NCBI GenBank assembly: GCA_900539665.1
Contig: UQCV01000034.1
Span: forward strand, 1 to 24,282
Direction of reading: 5' to 3'
Length of the DNA: 24,282 nucleotides
DNA from: an uncultured Succinivibrionaceae bacterium
GTDB lineage: Bacteria > Pseudomonadota > Gammaproteobacteria > Enterobacterales > Succinivibrionaceae
Shown here: positions 1 to 5,769 of the stretch, piece after piece
Layout: each line of letters begins with the position of its first letter
How positions within the stretch are numbered: the first letter of the stretch is position 1
The notes under the pieces: generated by a model
Databases searched by the model: none
What the model was told of the DNA's origin: nothing
The model's input: the letters and a program-made list of their open reading frames with translations, nothing else
Translations under genes and position numbers: made by a program

Positions 1-156
1 TTTAAAGTTTTGATTAATGATTATTCTTTATGTATCATGATCTGCAAAACTCGAGCTTTAACTTAGCGCCCAAGTCACTTTTACATTTCGTAAAATTTAT
101 TCTAAATTTGCGCTTAACGCATAGGTGAGAGCTTAGGGCGCGAGCTTAAGATCCTT

Positions 157-885
157 TTACTTTAAATTATCAACTCCACTAGCAGCTTTGATAAAACGTT
201 GGGCTAATTTAAGCATAAACGGATCTTTTCGGAAGGCAAATTCAGGATGCCATTGCACGGCTTCAATAAATTGGTGGCCAGTGTATTTAATGCCTTCAAT
301 CAGCTCGTCTTCAGATAAAGCAGTAACCACAAAGTGTGGGGCTAAAGCTTTTACCGCTTGGTGGTGATATGAATTAACAGCTACTTTATCACTACCGGCA
401 ATATAACGTAACGGTGAGTCATCTGGGAAAATTACTAGGTGAGACGGTTGGTCGTACGGTGGTTTTTGGCAATGCACCGCAGTTAAAGGATACTCAGTAG
501 GTAAGTCTTGCCATAATGTTCCACCTTCATAAGCATTGATAAATTGGATACCGCGACAGATACCAAATACTGCTTTATTGCTTTCTTTGGCGTAGGCGTA
601 GATTAAAGCATCTGTTTCATCGCGAACAGGAGAGGGAAGACCGCAATGCTTTTGTATTTTGGTGTGATAAATAGCAGGATCTACGTCTTGGCCACCCGTA
701 AAGAGGAAACCTTGGCAGAGGTGACATAAAGTTTCGAGATCCTGTTTTTGAGTGTTACATAAAGGTGGGAGGACTAAGGGGATGCCACCGGCATTTGTAA
801 TAAGGTCGAGATAGCCAGGAAGCATCCAAATGCTTTGGCGTTCTGCGTCTATTAGTGGCAGTACACCGATAATTGGTTTGTTCAT
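157..885 (-). CDS. Gamma-glutamyl-GABA hydrolase family protein (PuuD-like, peptidase C26)
   Basis: A 242-residue class I glutamine amidotransferase-fold hydrolase. The nucleophile elbow GICRG places the catalytic cysteine at about residue 110, and QWHPE near residues 211-215 gives the His213/Glu215 pair, so the triad is complete. The oxyanion-side motif FTGGQDVDP at 62-70 is typical of the PuuD branch, whose members split gamma-glutamyl amides such as gamma-glutamyl-GABA in putrescine breakdown. Length is close to E. coli PuuD. The ATG at 885 is supported by an AAGGAG ribosome binding site at 891-896 with a 5-base spacer. No other putrescine genes are adjacent, so the true substrate is open; a general gamma-glutamyl hydrolase role is equally possible. 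There is no signal peptide, so it is expected in the cytoplasm. Family call is firm, substrate is inferred. Confidence 0.88.
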   Translation of the reverse strand: MNKPIIGVLPLIDAERQSIWMLPGYLDLITNAGGIPLVLPPLCNTQKQDLETLCHLCQGFLFTGGQDVDPAIYHTKIQKHCGLPSPVRDETDALIYAYAKESNKAVFGICRGIQFINAYEGGTLWQDLPTEYPLTAVHCQKPPYDQPSHLVIFPDDSPLRYIAGSDKVAVNSYHHQAVKALAPHFVVTALSEDELIEGIKYTGHQFIEAVQWHPEFAFRKDPFMLKLAQRFIKAASGVDNLK

Positions 886-890
886 GATGG

Positions 891-921
891 CTCCTTAGGA
901 GCGTGAGTAAAGTCCGGACTT
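891..921 (-). promoter_or_regulatory. RBS and upstream palindrome of the PuuD-like gene
   Basis: Reading on the minus strand, AAGGAG (896 to 891) sits 5 bases before the ATG. A perfect 12-bp palindrome AAGTCCGGACTT lies at 910-921, about 25 bases upstream of the start codon, and could be a small operator or an RNA hairpin next to the ribosome binding site. The RBS is seen directly; a regulatory role for the palindrome is inference. Confidence 0.5.
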
Positions 922-1267
922 GTAATAGTTTGCATATTATTAGAGATAAGCAGGACTAATCACTGCGATAATTGGGGCCGGATAGTGCCACGGTTACAGC
1001 TATTGCAGATGATAATTCAATTTTAACGTAATTTTCTTAAGGAAATAAATAGCTTTGTAACCTTTTTTACAAGGAAGTGGCTAACACGCTACGTTGAGAA
1101 AGTCGAGAACTTAACTTTATGAGGTACAGAGGAAAGGATAAGGAATATAGATAAAGGACAGAAGACTGTGAACAAAGGACAAAGGGCGGAAGATTGTGAA
1201 CAGAGGACAAAGGACGAGAACAAAGGCTAGTGGTCTTGAATACGGATGACAATAGAAGTTTAAGGCA
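922..1267. other. Intergenic region with purine-rich repeats, no gene supported
   Basis: This stretch separates the PuuD-like gene from the flavin reductase gene. It contains no convincing coding region: a minus-strand open frame across 1067-1252 is serine/leucine-rich only because it reads through the repeats and has no ribosome binding site. The right half is dominated by AGGACAAAGG-like units described separately. No clear promoter for the PuuD-like gene could be fixed. Confidence 0.6.
1161..1226. repeat. Short purine-rich direct repeats, 28-bp period
   Basis: Two 25-base copies, at 1161-1185 and 1189-1213, differ at only two positions (GAAGACTGTGAA... versus GAAGATTGTGAA..., and ACAAAGG versus ACAGAGG inside the unit). 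A shortened third copy ending GAACAAAGG lies at 1216-1226. Related AGGAAAGGATAAGG tracts precede it. It looks like a small decayed minisatellite in non-coding DNA, with one strand almost purely purine. Confidence 0.75.
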
Positions 1268-1268
1268 T

Positions 1269-1293
1269 AAAAAACGCAGCCGAAGCTGCGTTT
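1269..1293 (-). terminator. Rho-independent terminator of the flavin reductase gene
   Basis: Read on the minus strand the stem AAACGCAGC, loop TTCG and GCTGCGTTT (1293 to 1272) is followed by a run of T (1274 to 1269). It lies about 53 bases after the stop codon of the flavin reductase-like gene. The UUCG tetraloop is one of the most stable known. Confidence 0.9.
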
Positions 1294-1346
1294 AAGATTC
1301 TTAGCTAAAAAACAAAATTAGTTTTTAGTGAGCGCAAGTGGCAGAA

Positions 1347-1874
1347 TTAAGCTTGTTTAGCTTTGCGTTCGTCATTAAGCTTTTTAACTTCGCCCATTAA
1401 GTTCTTGCCAAGGAACGCCATGGTCATAGGTAAAGCACCATTGCCACTCTTAGCATCGGTAATCATGCAGCTCCAAAGCATGTGAGTAGAAAGTTCAAGC
1501 TTGTGGAAAACTTTAACCTTATAGCTGCAAACGCAGTTTTTAAGAACAGGAAGACCATCAAGCATTTCATGTTCAGTTTGCGCCCATTTGTCGGTATCGC
1601 GGCAAGAGGTGCAACCAAAAAGTTCAATCAAGTCGGCCTTAGCATCTTCACCTACTACAGAGATAGTGAATTCACGGCTACTTTCAATGCAGTTGCTAGT
1701 ATAAGTATCCTTGTTGGTAGATACTTCAACTCCATATGGAGTTTTGGTGGCTTTCATGATGCAGTCAACGAGACTTCCACAAAGGCGACCGCGTGAATCT
1801 TTAACACCGATAATATAAACGCCGTGGGTAATGTTGCCGACTAAGGCTGGATCAAAGTTTGCAATTTCGTCCAT
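1347..1874 (-). CDS. Flavin reductase-like (FMN-binding split barrel) protein
   Basis: A 175-residue soluble protein with the flavin reductase-like split-barrel pattern seen in flavoredoxins and in the N-terminal half of high-molecular-weight rubredoxins: NITHGVYIIGVKD near the start, VSTNKDTYTSNCIESSREF then FTISVVGED in the middle, and FGCTSCRDTDKW, which matches the FGxxSGRDxDKF signature with the usual glycine replaced by cysteine. Family members bind FMN and pass electrons between NAD(P)H donors and redox partners, often in anaerobes. I chose the ATG at 1874 because TAGGA (1884-1881) sits 6 bases upstream; an earlier in-frame ATG at 1907 would add 11 hydrophobic residues and lies inside a hairpin with no ribosome binding site. 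Codon choice (AAG, GGT, CTT) suggests high expression. No C-terminal rubredoxin domain is present. Confidence 0.8.
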   Translation of the reverse strand: MDEIANFDPALVGNITHGVYIIGVKDSRGRLCGSLVDCIMKATKTPYGVEVSTNKDTYTSNCIESSREFTISVVGEDAKADLIELFGCTSCRDTDKWAQTEHEMLDGLPVLKNCVCSYKVKVFHKLELSTHMLWSCMITDAKSGNGALPMTMAFLGKNLMGEVKKLNDERKAKQA

Positions 1875-1884
1875 GTTGATTCCT

Positions 1885-1915
1885 AAAAAATAATAGAGCC
1901 AAGACATTTGGCTCT
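1885..1915 (-). terminator. Intrinsic terminator-like hairpin touching the flavin reductase RBS
   Basis: On the minus strand AGAGCCAA, a 5-base loop and TTGGCTCT (1915 to 1895) form a perfect 8-bp stem, followed by ATTATTTTTT ending at 1885. The flavin reductase ribosome binding site begins at the very next base. It could end transcription from the upstream gene, which stops at 1994, or act as an attenuator in the flavin reductase leader. Confidence 0.7.
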
Positions 1916-1993
1916 GAATGCACTTTAAATTTTAGTACGCAAATTTAATACGGCTCAGTTCGCCAATGCCCATAAGGCTATTTCAGATTAAGA

Positions 1994-2980
1994 CTATTTT
2001 AGTTTGCGCACATATCCGCAATTTTTGTGCGGATTTAAGTTTATGTAAATAACAAACGTCATTATACAAGTTACGAGGCCAAAAAAGAAACTAACCATGC
2101 GTGGGACGACATGAGAATAATTCAAAATTAGTTGCCCGCAAAGTGGTACGAATAGGAGTAAGAAACCGAGTAAAAATATTTGGAGTTTTAGTTTCATGTA
2201 AGCGTTAGGGGAACTCTTATGGATGAGATTTTTTTCAATCTGCATTGGGCGAGAAGCGGTCTTTTCCCCGTGATAAGGGGATGAACTAGACTCAAGAGTG
2301 TTGTCTTTACCTGGTGAAGCTTGTGTTTTAGGCTGTGAGTTTAAATTTGCACCTAGGGTAGGGGTGTTAGTTGAGGTGGTATCAGCCGTTTTGCTGTCAT
2401 CTTGATCGGTTGAAGTAGTAGAATGCGCTTCTTCTTGCGTGGTGTTTACGGCTTCGTTTTTAGGAATGCTACTAATTTGAGCTAACGTCCCGCAGTAACG
2501 GTACATTAAAAATTTTTTTACAGGGTTGAATTCAAGTTGTAAATTAACCCCGAGTACGGCATTTGCTCCGCAGGTTCTTGCTGTTTGAATCATTTCTTCT
2601 AGGGCTTGTTCACGAGAAATGCTTTCACCACAAACTTCGTAGTTACGGATAGATTCGTAGATGCTTACATTATCAGGAGTGCGGGTGGTAGTGATGTAAA
2701 CATGGCCACGAACGCAATTTAGGGTATGGTTCTTACATGACTCAATGGTTACGTAAGTGCGGAATAATTTTTTCTTAGGCTTAGCACCAAGCTCTGGGTT
2801 GGCTTGGGCTTCGTTACTCTTAGGTGAACTGAGGGAATATTCAACTTCAGATCCTAGGAGAATATCAAAGATGCCTTGGTGATCAAACTCTGTAAAATAA
2901 TAGATATTCATGTCCGAACCGAATATCATGCCGTCCAGATTATTTTTGTTATCCGGTACCTGTACCACCTGACCAAGCAT
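1994..2980 (-). CDS. Composite protein: OB/cold-shock-like start, YbjQ-like domain, two TM helices
   Basis: A 328-residue protein of unknown function. Residues 1-50 (MLGQVVQV..., GMIFGSDMNIYYF, LLGSEVEYSL) resemble a degenerate cold-shock/OB fold. Residues about 107-170 contain EQALEEMIQTARTCGANAVLGVNL, the hallmark of the YbjQ/UPF0145 (putative heavy-metal-binding) family. Residues 174-262 are a Ser/Thr/Gln-rich, low-complexity linker. Two hydrophobic helices follow at about 265-287 and 293-314, ending in a basic tail, so both ends are predicted to face the same side, probably the cytoplasm. Start: ATG at 2980 has GGAGG at 2992-2988, 7 bases away; a longer reading from 3019 lacks one. Six or more cysteines are scattered in the soluble part. 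The YbjQ assignment is good; the OB assignment is tentative; function is unknown. Confidence 0.75.
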   Translation of the reverse strand: MLGQVVQVPDNKNNLDGMIFGSDMNIYYFTEFDHQGIFDILLGSEVEYSLSSPKSNEAQANPELGAKPKKKLFRTYVTIESCKNHTLNCVRGHVYITTTRTPDNVSIYESIRNYEVCGESISREQALEEMIQTARTCGANAVLGVNLQLEFNPVKKFLMYRYCGTLAQISSIPKNEAVNTTQEEAHSTTSTDQDDSKTADTTSTNTPTLGANLNSQPKTQASPGKDNTLESSSSPYHGEKTASRPMQIEKNLIHKSSPNAYMKLKLQIFLLGFLLLFVPLCGQLILNYSHVVPRMVSFFFGLVTCIMTFVIYINLNPHKNCGYVRKLK

Positions 2981-3009
2981 ATGTAAGCCTCCAAATAAAA
3001 GATGCGAAC

Positions 3010-3038
3010 AATATCGCACTTTGTAACTTTTTTGTCAT
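3010..3038 (-). promoter_or_regulatory. Promoter of the YbjQ-like membrane protein gene
   Basis: On the minus strand ATGACA (3038 to 3033, 5 of 6 matches to the sigma70 -35) is separated by 17 bases from GATATT (3015 to 3010, 4 of 6 matches to the -10). Transcription would start near 3003, giving a leader of about 23 bases that includes the GGAGG site. Confidence 0.5.
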
Positions 3039-3404
3039 GGATTTGGATATGGTTTTATACATTATTTTGATCTCGGTATGATTACCAAAAAAAATCTATG
3101 CTTTCTTTGTAGAATAAAGATTTTATCTTGGGCTTTATCTTCGTCTCTGACTCTATCTCTGGCTTAGACTCTGACTCTGACTCTGACTCTGATTTTGATT
3201 AAGGTTTTAATTAGCAAAATTGGTGCGCAAGAGTGGTGCATGGTAAGGTTTGATTTATAAATTAAGGTTTGTTTGATAGCCAATTTAGGCTTGATAGAGA
3301 AGATAGAGAAATAGTGGATATGGAAATAGCGGGTTTAGATATGGACTTTTAGGTTTTAGTCTTATCAAGTACGCTAAAACAAATAAACGCCAAAACAAAT
3401 AAAA
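3039..3404. other. Intergenic region, no gene supported
   Basis: Between the divergent YbjQ-like gene and bioD there is no credible open reading frame. The left half is pyrimidine-rich with CTCTGA/GACTCT units, the middle carries AGATAGAGAA-type purine-rich tracts, and A-rich sequence follows. Apart from the repeat and the sites listed separately I see nothing functional in it. Confidence 0.6.
3167..3190. repeat. Hexanucleotide tandem repeat (GACTCT)4
   Basis: Four perfect head-to-tail GACTCT units, followed by a degenerate GATTTT and preceded from about 3144 by imperfect CTCTGACTCTATCTCT units. It lies about 190 bases upstream of the YbjQ-like gene start and outside any reading frame. Such tracts can change length by slippage. 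Confidence 0.85.
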
Positions 3405-3418
3405 ATGATATATATCAA
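3405..3418. promoter_or_regulatory. Candidate FNR/ANR-type binding site upstream of bioD
   Basis: ATGAT-ATAT-ATCAA matches 9 of the 10 defined bases of the FNR consensus TTGAT-N4-ATCAA and contains a perfect 12-bp palindrome (3406-3417). It lies upstream of a perfect TATAAT (3435-3440). Centred near -35 relative to the predicted start, it overlaps the place of the -35 element rather than the class II activation position, so repression is at least as likely as activation. Site seen; binding inferred. Confidence 0.45.
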
Positions 3419-3434
3419 GCATGGGTGATGCTCG

Positions 3435-3440
3435 TATAAT
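3435..3440 (+). promoter_or_regulatory. Candidate -10 element for bioD
   Basis: A perfect TATAAT with no good -35 hexamer 16-18 bases upstream; the FNR-like palindrome occupies that position. Use of this start would give a leader of about 164 bases before bioD. Confidence 0.35.
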
Positions 3441-3560
3441 GGAAAGATTGATAAAACCGCTTTAGCTTTAGTAAAAGCTAAATTCTAAATTGTTAACCTA
3501 ATGGAACGACTAAATTGATTGCGCTCGGTTAATTAAGCTTGGTTGTTACGGTTAAAACAT

Positions 3561-3604
3561 CGTAGAAGCTCTAGGTTTATGGTTTTAAGCTCTACGTCTT
3601 AGGA
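3561..3604 (+). promoter_or_regulatory. Leader hairpin and RBS of bioD
   Basis: CGTAG(A)AGCT at 3561-3570 pairs with AGCTCTACG at 3588-3596 through nine base pairs with one bulged A. Only four bases separate it from the ribosome binding site AGGA (3601-3604), which is 6 bases before the bioD ATG. It may affect ribosome access; its function is not known. Confidence 0.4.
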
Positions 3605-3610
3605 ACAAAA

Positions 3611-4288
3611 ATGACTAAAAAAATTTTTATCACCGGAACTGATACTGACGCCGGAAAGACTTTTTCTGCATGTGTTTTGGAATGTAAATTGAGAGCATTA
3701 GGATATAAGGTGCGGCCGTATAAACCTATTGTAGCTGGCTTTGAGAATGGACAAAATGCGGATTTACAGGGGCACACTAGAGCTTGCGGTGGGGAATTAA
3801 AGCCGTTAGATATTACAGTTTGTACTTACGAAGAACCAATTGCCCCGCACATTGCTGCTGTAAAAACAGGTAAACCCATTACTTGGGAAGCTTTAGATCA
3901 AGGTCTAGAAGCAGGATTAAAAGATAAACCAGATTTTTTATTTACCGAGGGTGCAGGGGGCTGGTTGCTTCCTTTAGGGGAAGGGCGAGTTTTACCTGAT
4001 TGGCCGGCTCTTAAAGATATGGACGTAATTTTAGTGGTGGGCATGAAGCTTGGTTGTTTAAATCATGCTTTACTGACTGCGCTAGCAATTAAACAAAAGG
4101 GATGCAAACTTGTGGGTTATATCACTTGTTCGCCTTCTGTCGATAAAATGCCGTATTTTGAGGAAAATAGGGCAACTTTAAAAGAAATGCTTCAAGTGCC
4201 ATATCTTGGTGACATTCCATTTACCCCTAGTGGGGATTTTGCTAAAGCTAAGGCTGATCTTGATTTGGCGCCTTTGTTCAACAATTAA
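3611..4288 (+). CDS. bioD: ATP-dependent dethiobiotin synthetase BioD
   Basis: A 225-residue P-loop carboligase that closes the ureido ring of dethiobiotin from 7,8-diaminopelargonate, CO2 and ATP, the next-to-last step of biotin synthesis. The signature GTDTDAGKT lies at residues 9-17, the second conserved lysine is in YKPIVAGF (Lys38), APHIAA near 78 is the family substrate-side motif, and TEGAGG at 112-117 is the conserved acidic Mg2+/ATP loop. Length matches the family. The ATG at 3611 has AGGA six bases upstream. No other bio gene is adjacent, so it is a solitary copy; many gammaproteobacteria carry bioD in the bioBFCD cluster or as a second copy elsewhere. Codon use (AAA, TTA, GGG) is that of an ordinary, low-expression gene. 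Confidence 0.92.
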   Translation: MTKKIFITGTDTDAGKTFSACVLECKLRALGYKVRPYKPIVAGFENGQNADLQGHTRACGGELKPLDITVCTYEEPIAPHIAAVKTGKPITWEALDQGLEAGLKDKPDFLFTEGAGGWLLPLGEGRVLPDWPALKDMDVILVVGMKLGCLNHALLTALAIKQKGCKLVGYITCSPSVDKMPYFEENRATLKEMLQVPYLGDIPFTPSGDFAKAKADLDLAPLFNN

Positions 4289-4417
4289 AAAATTAACGTG
4301 GGCTAGTTGAGGTGGTTTTAAACGCCTGAGGTATGTAAGTATTACTAAGATTATAGGTAAAATATGCTATGCTATCGTCTAGCTTGGCTTAAGTTTTTTA
4401 TAAGAGGATAAACGTAT

Positions 4418-5278
4418 ATGGGACGTGGATTAGTATACCTTCTAACCATGGCTGGGGTGGTAGTTACATTAGGGATTGTACTTAATGTAGCTTGCGCCTT
4501 GTTCGGTGTTCCAGTTGGGGGCGGAAATTTTGTTATTATCGTGGTAATGTCTGCGCTCATGGGTTTTGCAGGTTCGATCATTGGGTTGTTTTTATCTAAA
4601 ACCATTGTTAAACATCAAATGAAAGTTCAGGTAATAACCAAGCCTAAAAACCAAGCTGAAAATTGGCTTGTGCAGACAGTCGCGCTCTTAGCAGAAAAGA
4701 AAGGGGTAAAAATGCCAGAAGTTGGTATTTATGACGCCGATGAAATGAATGCTTTTGCAACTGGCTGGAACAAGGATGCGGCGCTGGTAGCTGTAAGTAG
4801 CGGATTACTTGAACACATGGAACAAAATGAAATTGAAGCCGTGCTAGGTCATGAAATGTCACATGTTTCAAATGGTGACATGGTGACCATGTGTTTGGTG
4901 CAAGGGGCAGTGAATACTCTTGCTTACTTAATTTCATTTGTTATTGCTAATGCATTAAGAGCTAATAATCGTGGTTCAAGCTTCCAAATTTACATGATCC
5001 AGCATCTTTGTATCATGGTGTTTGGTTTCTTAGGTAATTTGGCCGTGCTTGCTTTTTCTAGATGGCGTGAATACCGGGCTGACGCAGGTTCTGCTCAAGT
5101 ATTAGGTAAGGATGCGATGATTCAGGCGCTAGAAGCATTAGGTCGTCAAACCGTTGAGAAGAAGCCAGATGAAGTTCGGGCTATGTGTATTTTTGGGGTC
5201 GATTCTGTAAGTGAGCTCTTTATGACTCACCCGCCACTTGAAAAACGCATCGCGGCTTTGAAAAAACTCCGTAATTAA
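4418..5278 (+). CDS. htpX: Membrane zinc metalloprotease HtpX (M48B)
   Basis: A 286-residue inner-membrane endopeptidase that helps remove damaged membrane proteins together with FtsH. Two N-terminal hydrophobic segments (about residues 5-30 and 37-60) and two more after the active site (about 160-180 and 193-213) match the HtpX layout. The zinc site is HEMSH at 145-149, with Glu218 in REYRADA as third ligand and HPPLEKRI near the C-terminus, a family hallmark. The protein is slightly shorter than E. coli HtpX (293). The ATG at 4418 follows AAGAGGA at 4402-4408. It stands alone, 129 bases after bioD, and is followed by its own terminator. The usual stress control (for example CpxR) cannot be read from the sequence. 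Confidence 0.94.
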   Translation: MGRGLVYLLTMAGVVVTLGIVLNVACALFGVPVGGGNFVIIVVMSALMGFAGSIIGLFLSKTIVKHQMKVQVITKPKNQAENWLVQTVALLAEKKGVKMPEVGIYDADEMNAFATGWNKDAALVAVSSGLLEHMEQNEIEAVLGHEMSHVSNGDMVTMCLVQGAVNTLAYLISFVIANALRANNRGSSFQIYMIQHLCIMVFGFLGNLAVLAFSRWREYRADAGSAQVLGKDAMIQALEALGRQTVEKKPDEVRAMCIFGVDSVSELFMTHPPLEKRIAALKKLRN

Positions 5279-5326
5279 CGATATCTATAATTACCTATAG
5301 AGTTTTTAAAAAATTAAAAATATTAC

Positions 5327-5354
5327 AAAAGGCTCGGTGTAAATCGAGCTTTTT
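5327..5354 (+). terminator. Rho-independent terminator after htpX
   Basis: GCTCG (5332-5336) pairs with CGAGC (5345-5349) across an 8-base loop, extended by flanking A-T pairs, and is followed by TTTTT (5350-5354). It lies about 50 bases past the htpX stop. Confidence 0.75.
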
Positions 5355-5595
5355 GTATGTATGGTGAAATTTTGTTCAGTTTTTTGAGATTATTGGTTTA
5401 CAAAATTTGTATAAATATTTCTAAAACGCGTTTTTTTAAGGAAAAAGTAGTAAAAACAAGAGGTTTTTACCGCAATTTTAGGCAAAAAATTGTAAATTTC
5501 ATGTAAGTTTGATAAAGAGTAGGTGTAACGTAAGTACAGAAAGTGCTTAAAAAGCTTAGGCTAAGCGGTAAATAGAGTGATGTTTCTCTAACATC
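5355..5595. other. Upstream region of gapA with two dyads, no gene
   Basis: No coding region is supported here. A perfect palindrome AAAACGCGTTTT lies at 5423-5434 and a perfect 8-bp hairpin (GTAAAAAC, loop AAGAG, GTTTTTAC) at 5450-5470. Both are upstream of the gapA promoter and could be protein-binding sites. A minus-strand open frame over 5467-5649 has no supporting signals. Confidence 0.5.
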
Positions 5596-5625
5596 TTGCA
5601 ATATAAAATCTGATTGATATATAAT
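5596..5625 (+). promoter_or_regulatory. gapA promoter
   Basis: TTGCAA (5596-5601, 4 of 6) and a perfect TATAAT (5620-5625) are 18 bases apart. Transcription would start near 5632, leaving a leader of about 138 bases. Confidence 0.6.
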
Positions 5626-5697
5626 GCATCCATACATAACGAAGTTCATACCGAGAGGCGGACTCGCGTTAGTTAAAGGATTTATGGGGTAATTATA

Positions 5698-5721
5698 CGT
5701 TGTTGAAAGATAACGATTTTT
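5698..5721 (+). promoter_or_regulatory. GNRA-capped hairpin with T-run in the gapA leader
   Basis: CGTTGTT (5698-5704) pairs with GATAACG (5709-5715) with two G-U pairs across a GAAA tetraloop, followed by ATTTTT. It resembles a weak terminator or a transcript-stabilising hairpin about 50 bases before the gapA start. Its role is inferred. Confidence 0.35.
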
Positions 5722-5769
5722 ACGTGGTAAATATTTTTCATTAACATACTTAATTTTAGGTAAAAAATT

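Noticed and set aside
1..156. A gene or terminator at the left edge
   Set aside because: No frame with start signals and no stem followed by a T-run could be supported; GCGCCC (66-71) and GGGCGC (136-141) are complementary but 64 bases apart.
1067..1252. A 61-codon open frame on the minus strand
   Set aside because: It reads through the purine-rich repeats, is Ser/Leu-rich for that reason, and has no ribosome binding site.
1482..1796. A 104-codon plus-strand frame
   Set aside because: It lies entirely opposite the flavin reductase gene, whose family motifs and start signals are clear.
3489..3536. TTGTTAACC ... GGTTAATTAA as a BirA (biotin) operator before bioD
   Set aside because: The half-sites resemble the BirA box TTGTAAACC/GGTTTACAA but are 28 bases apart instead of about 15, and the right arm is poor.
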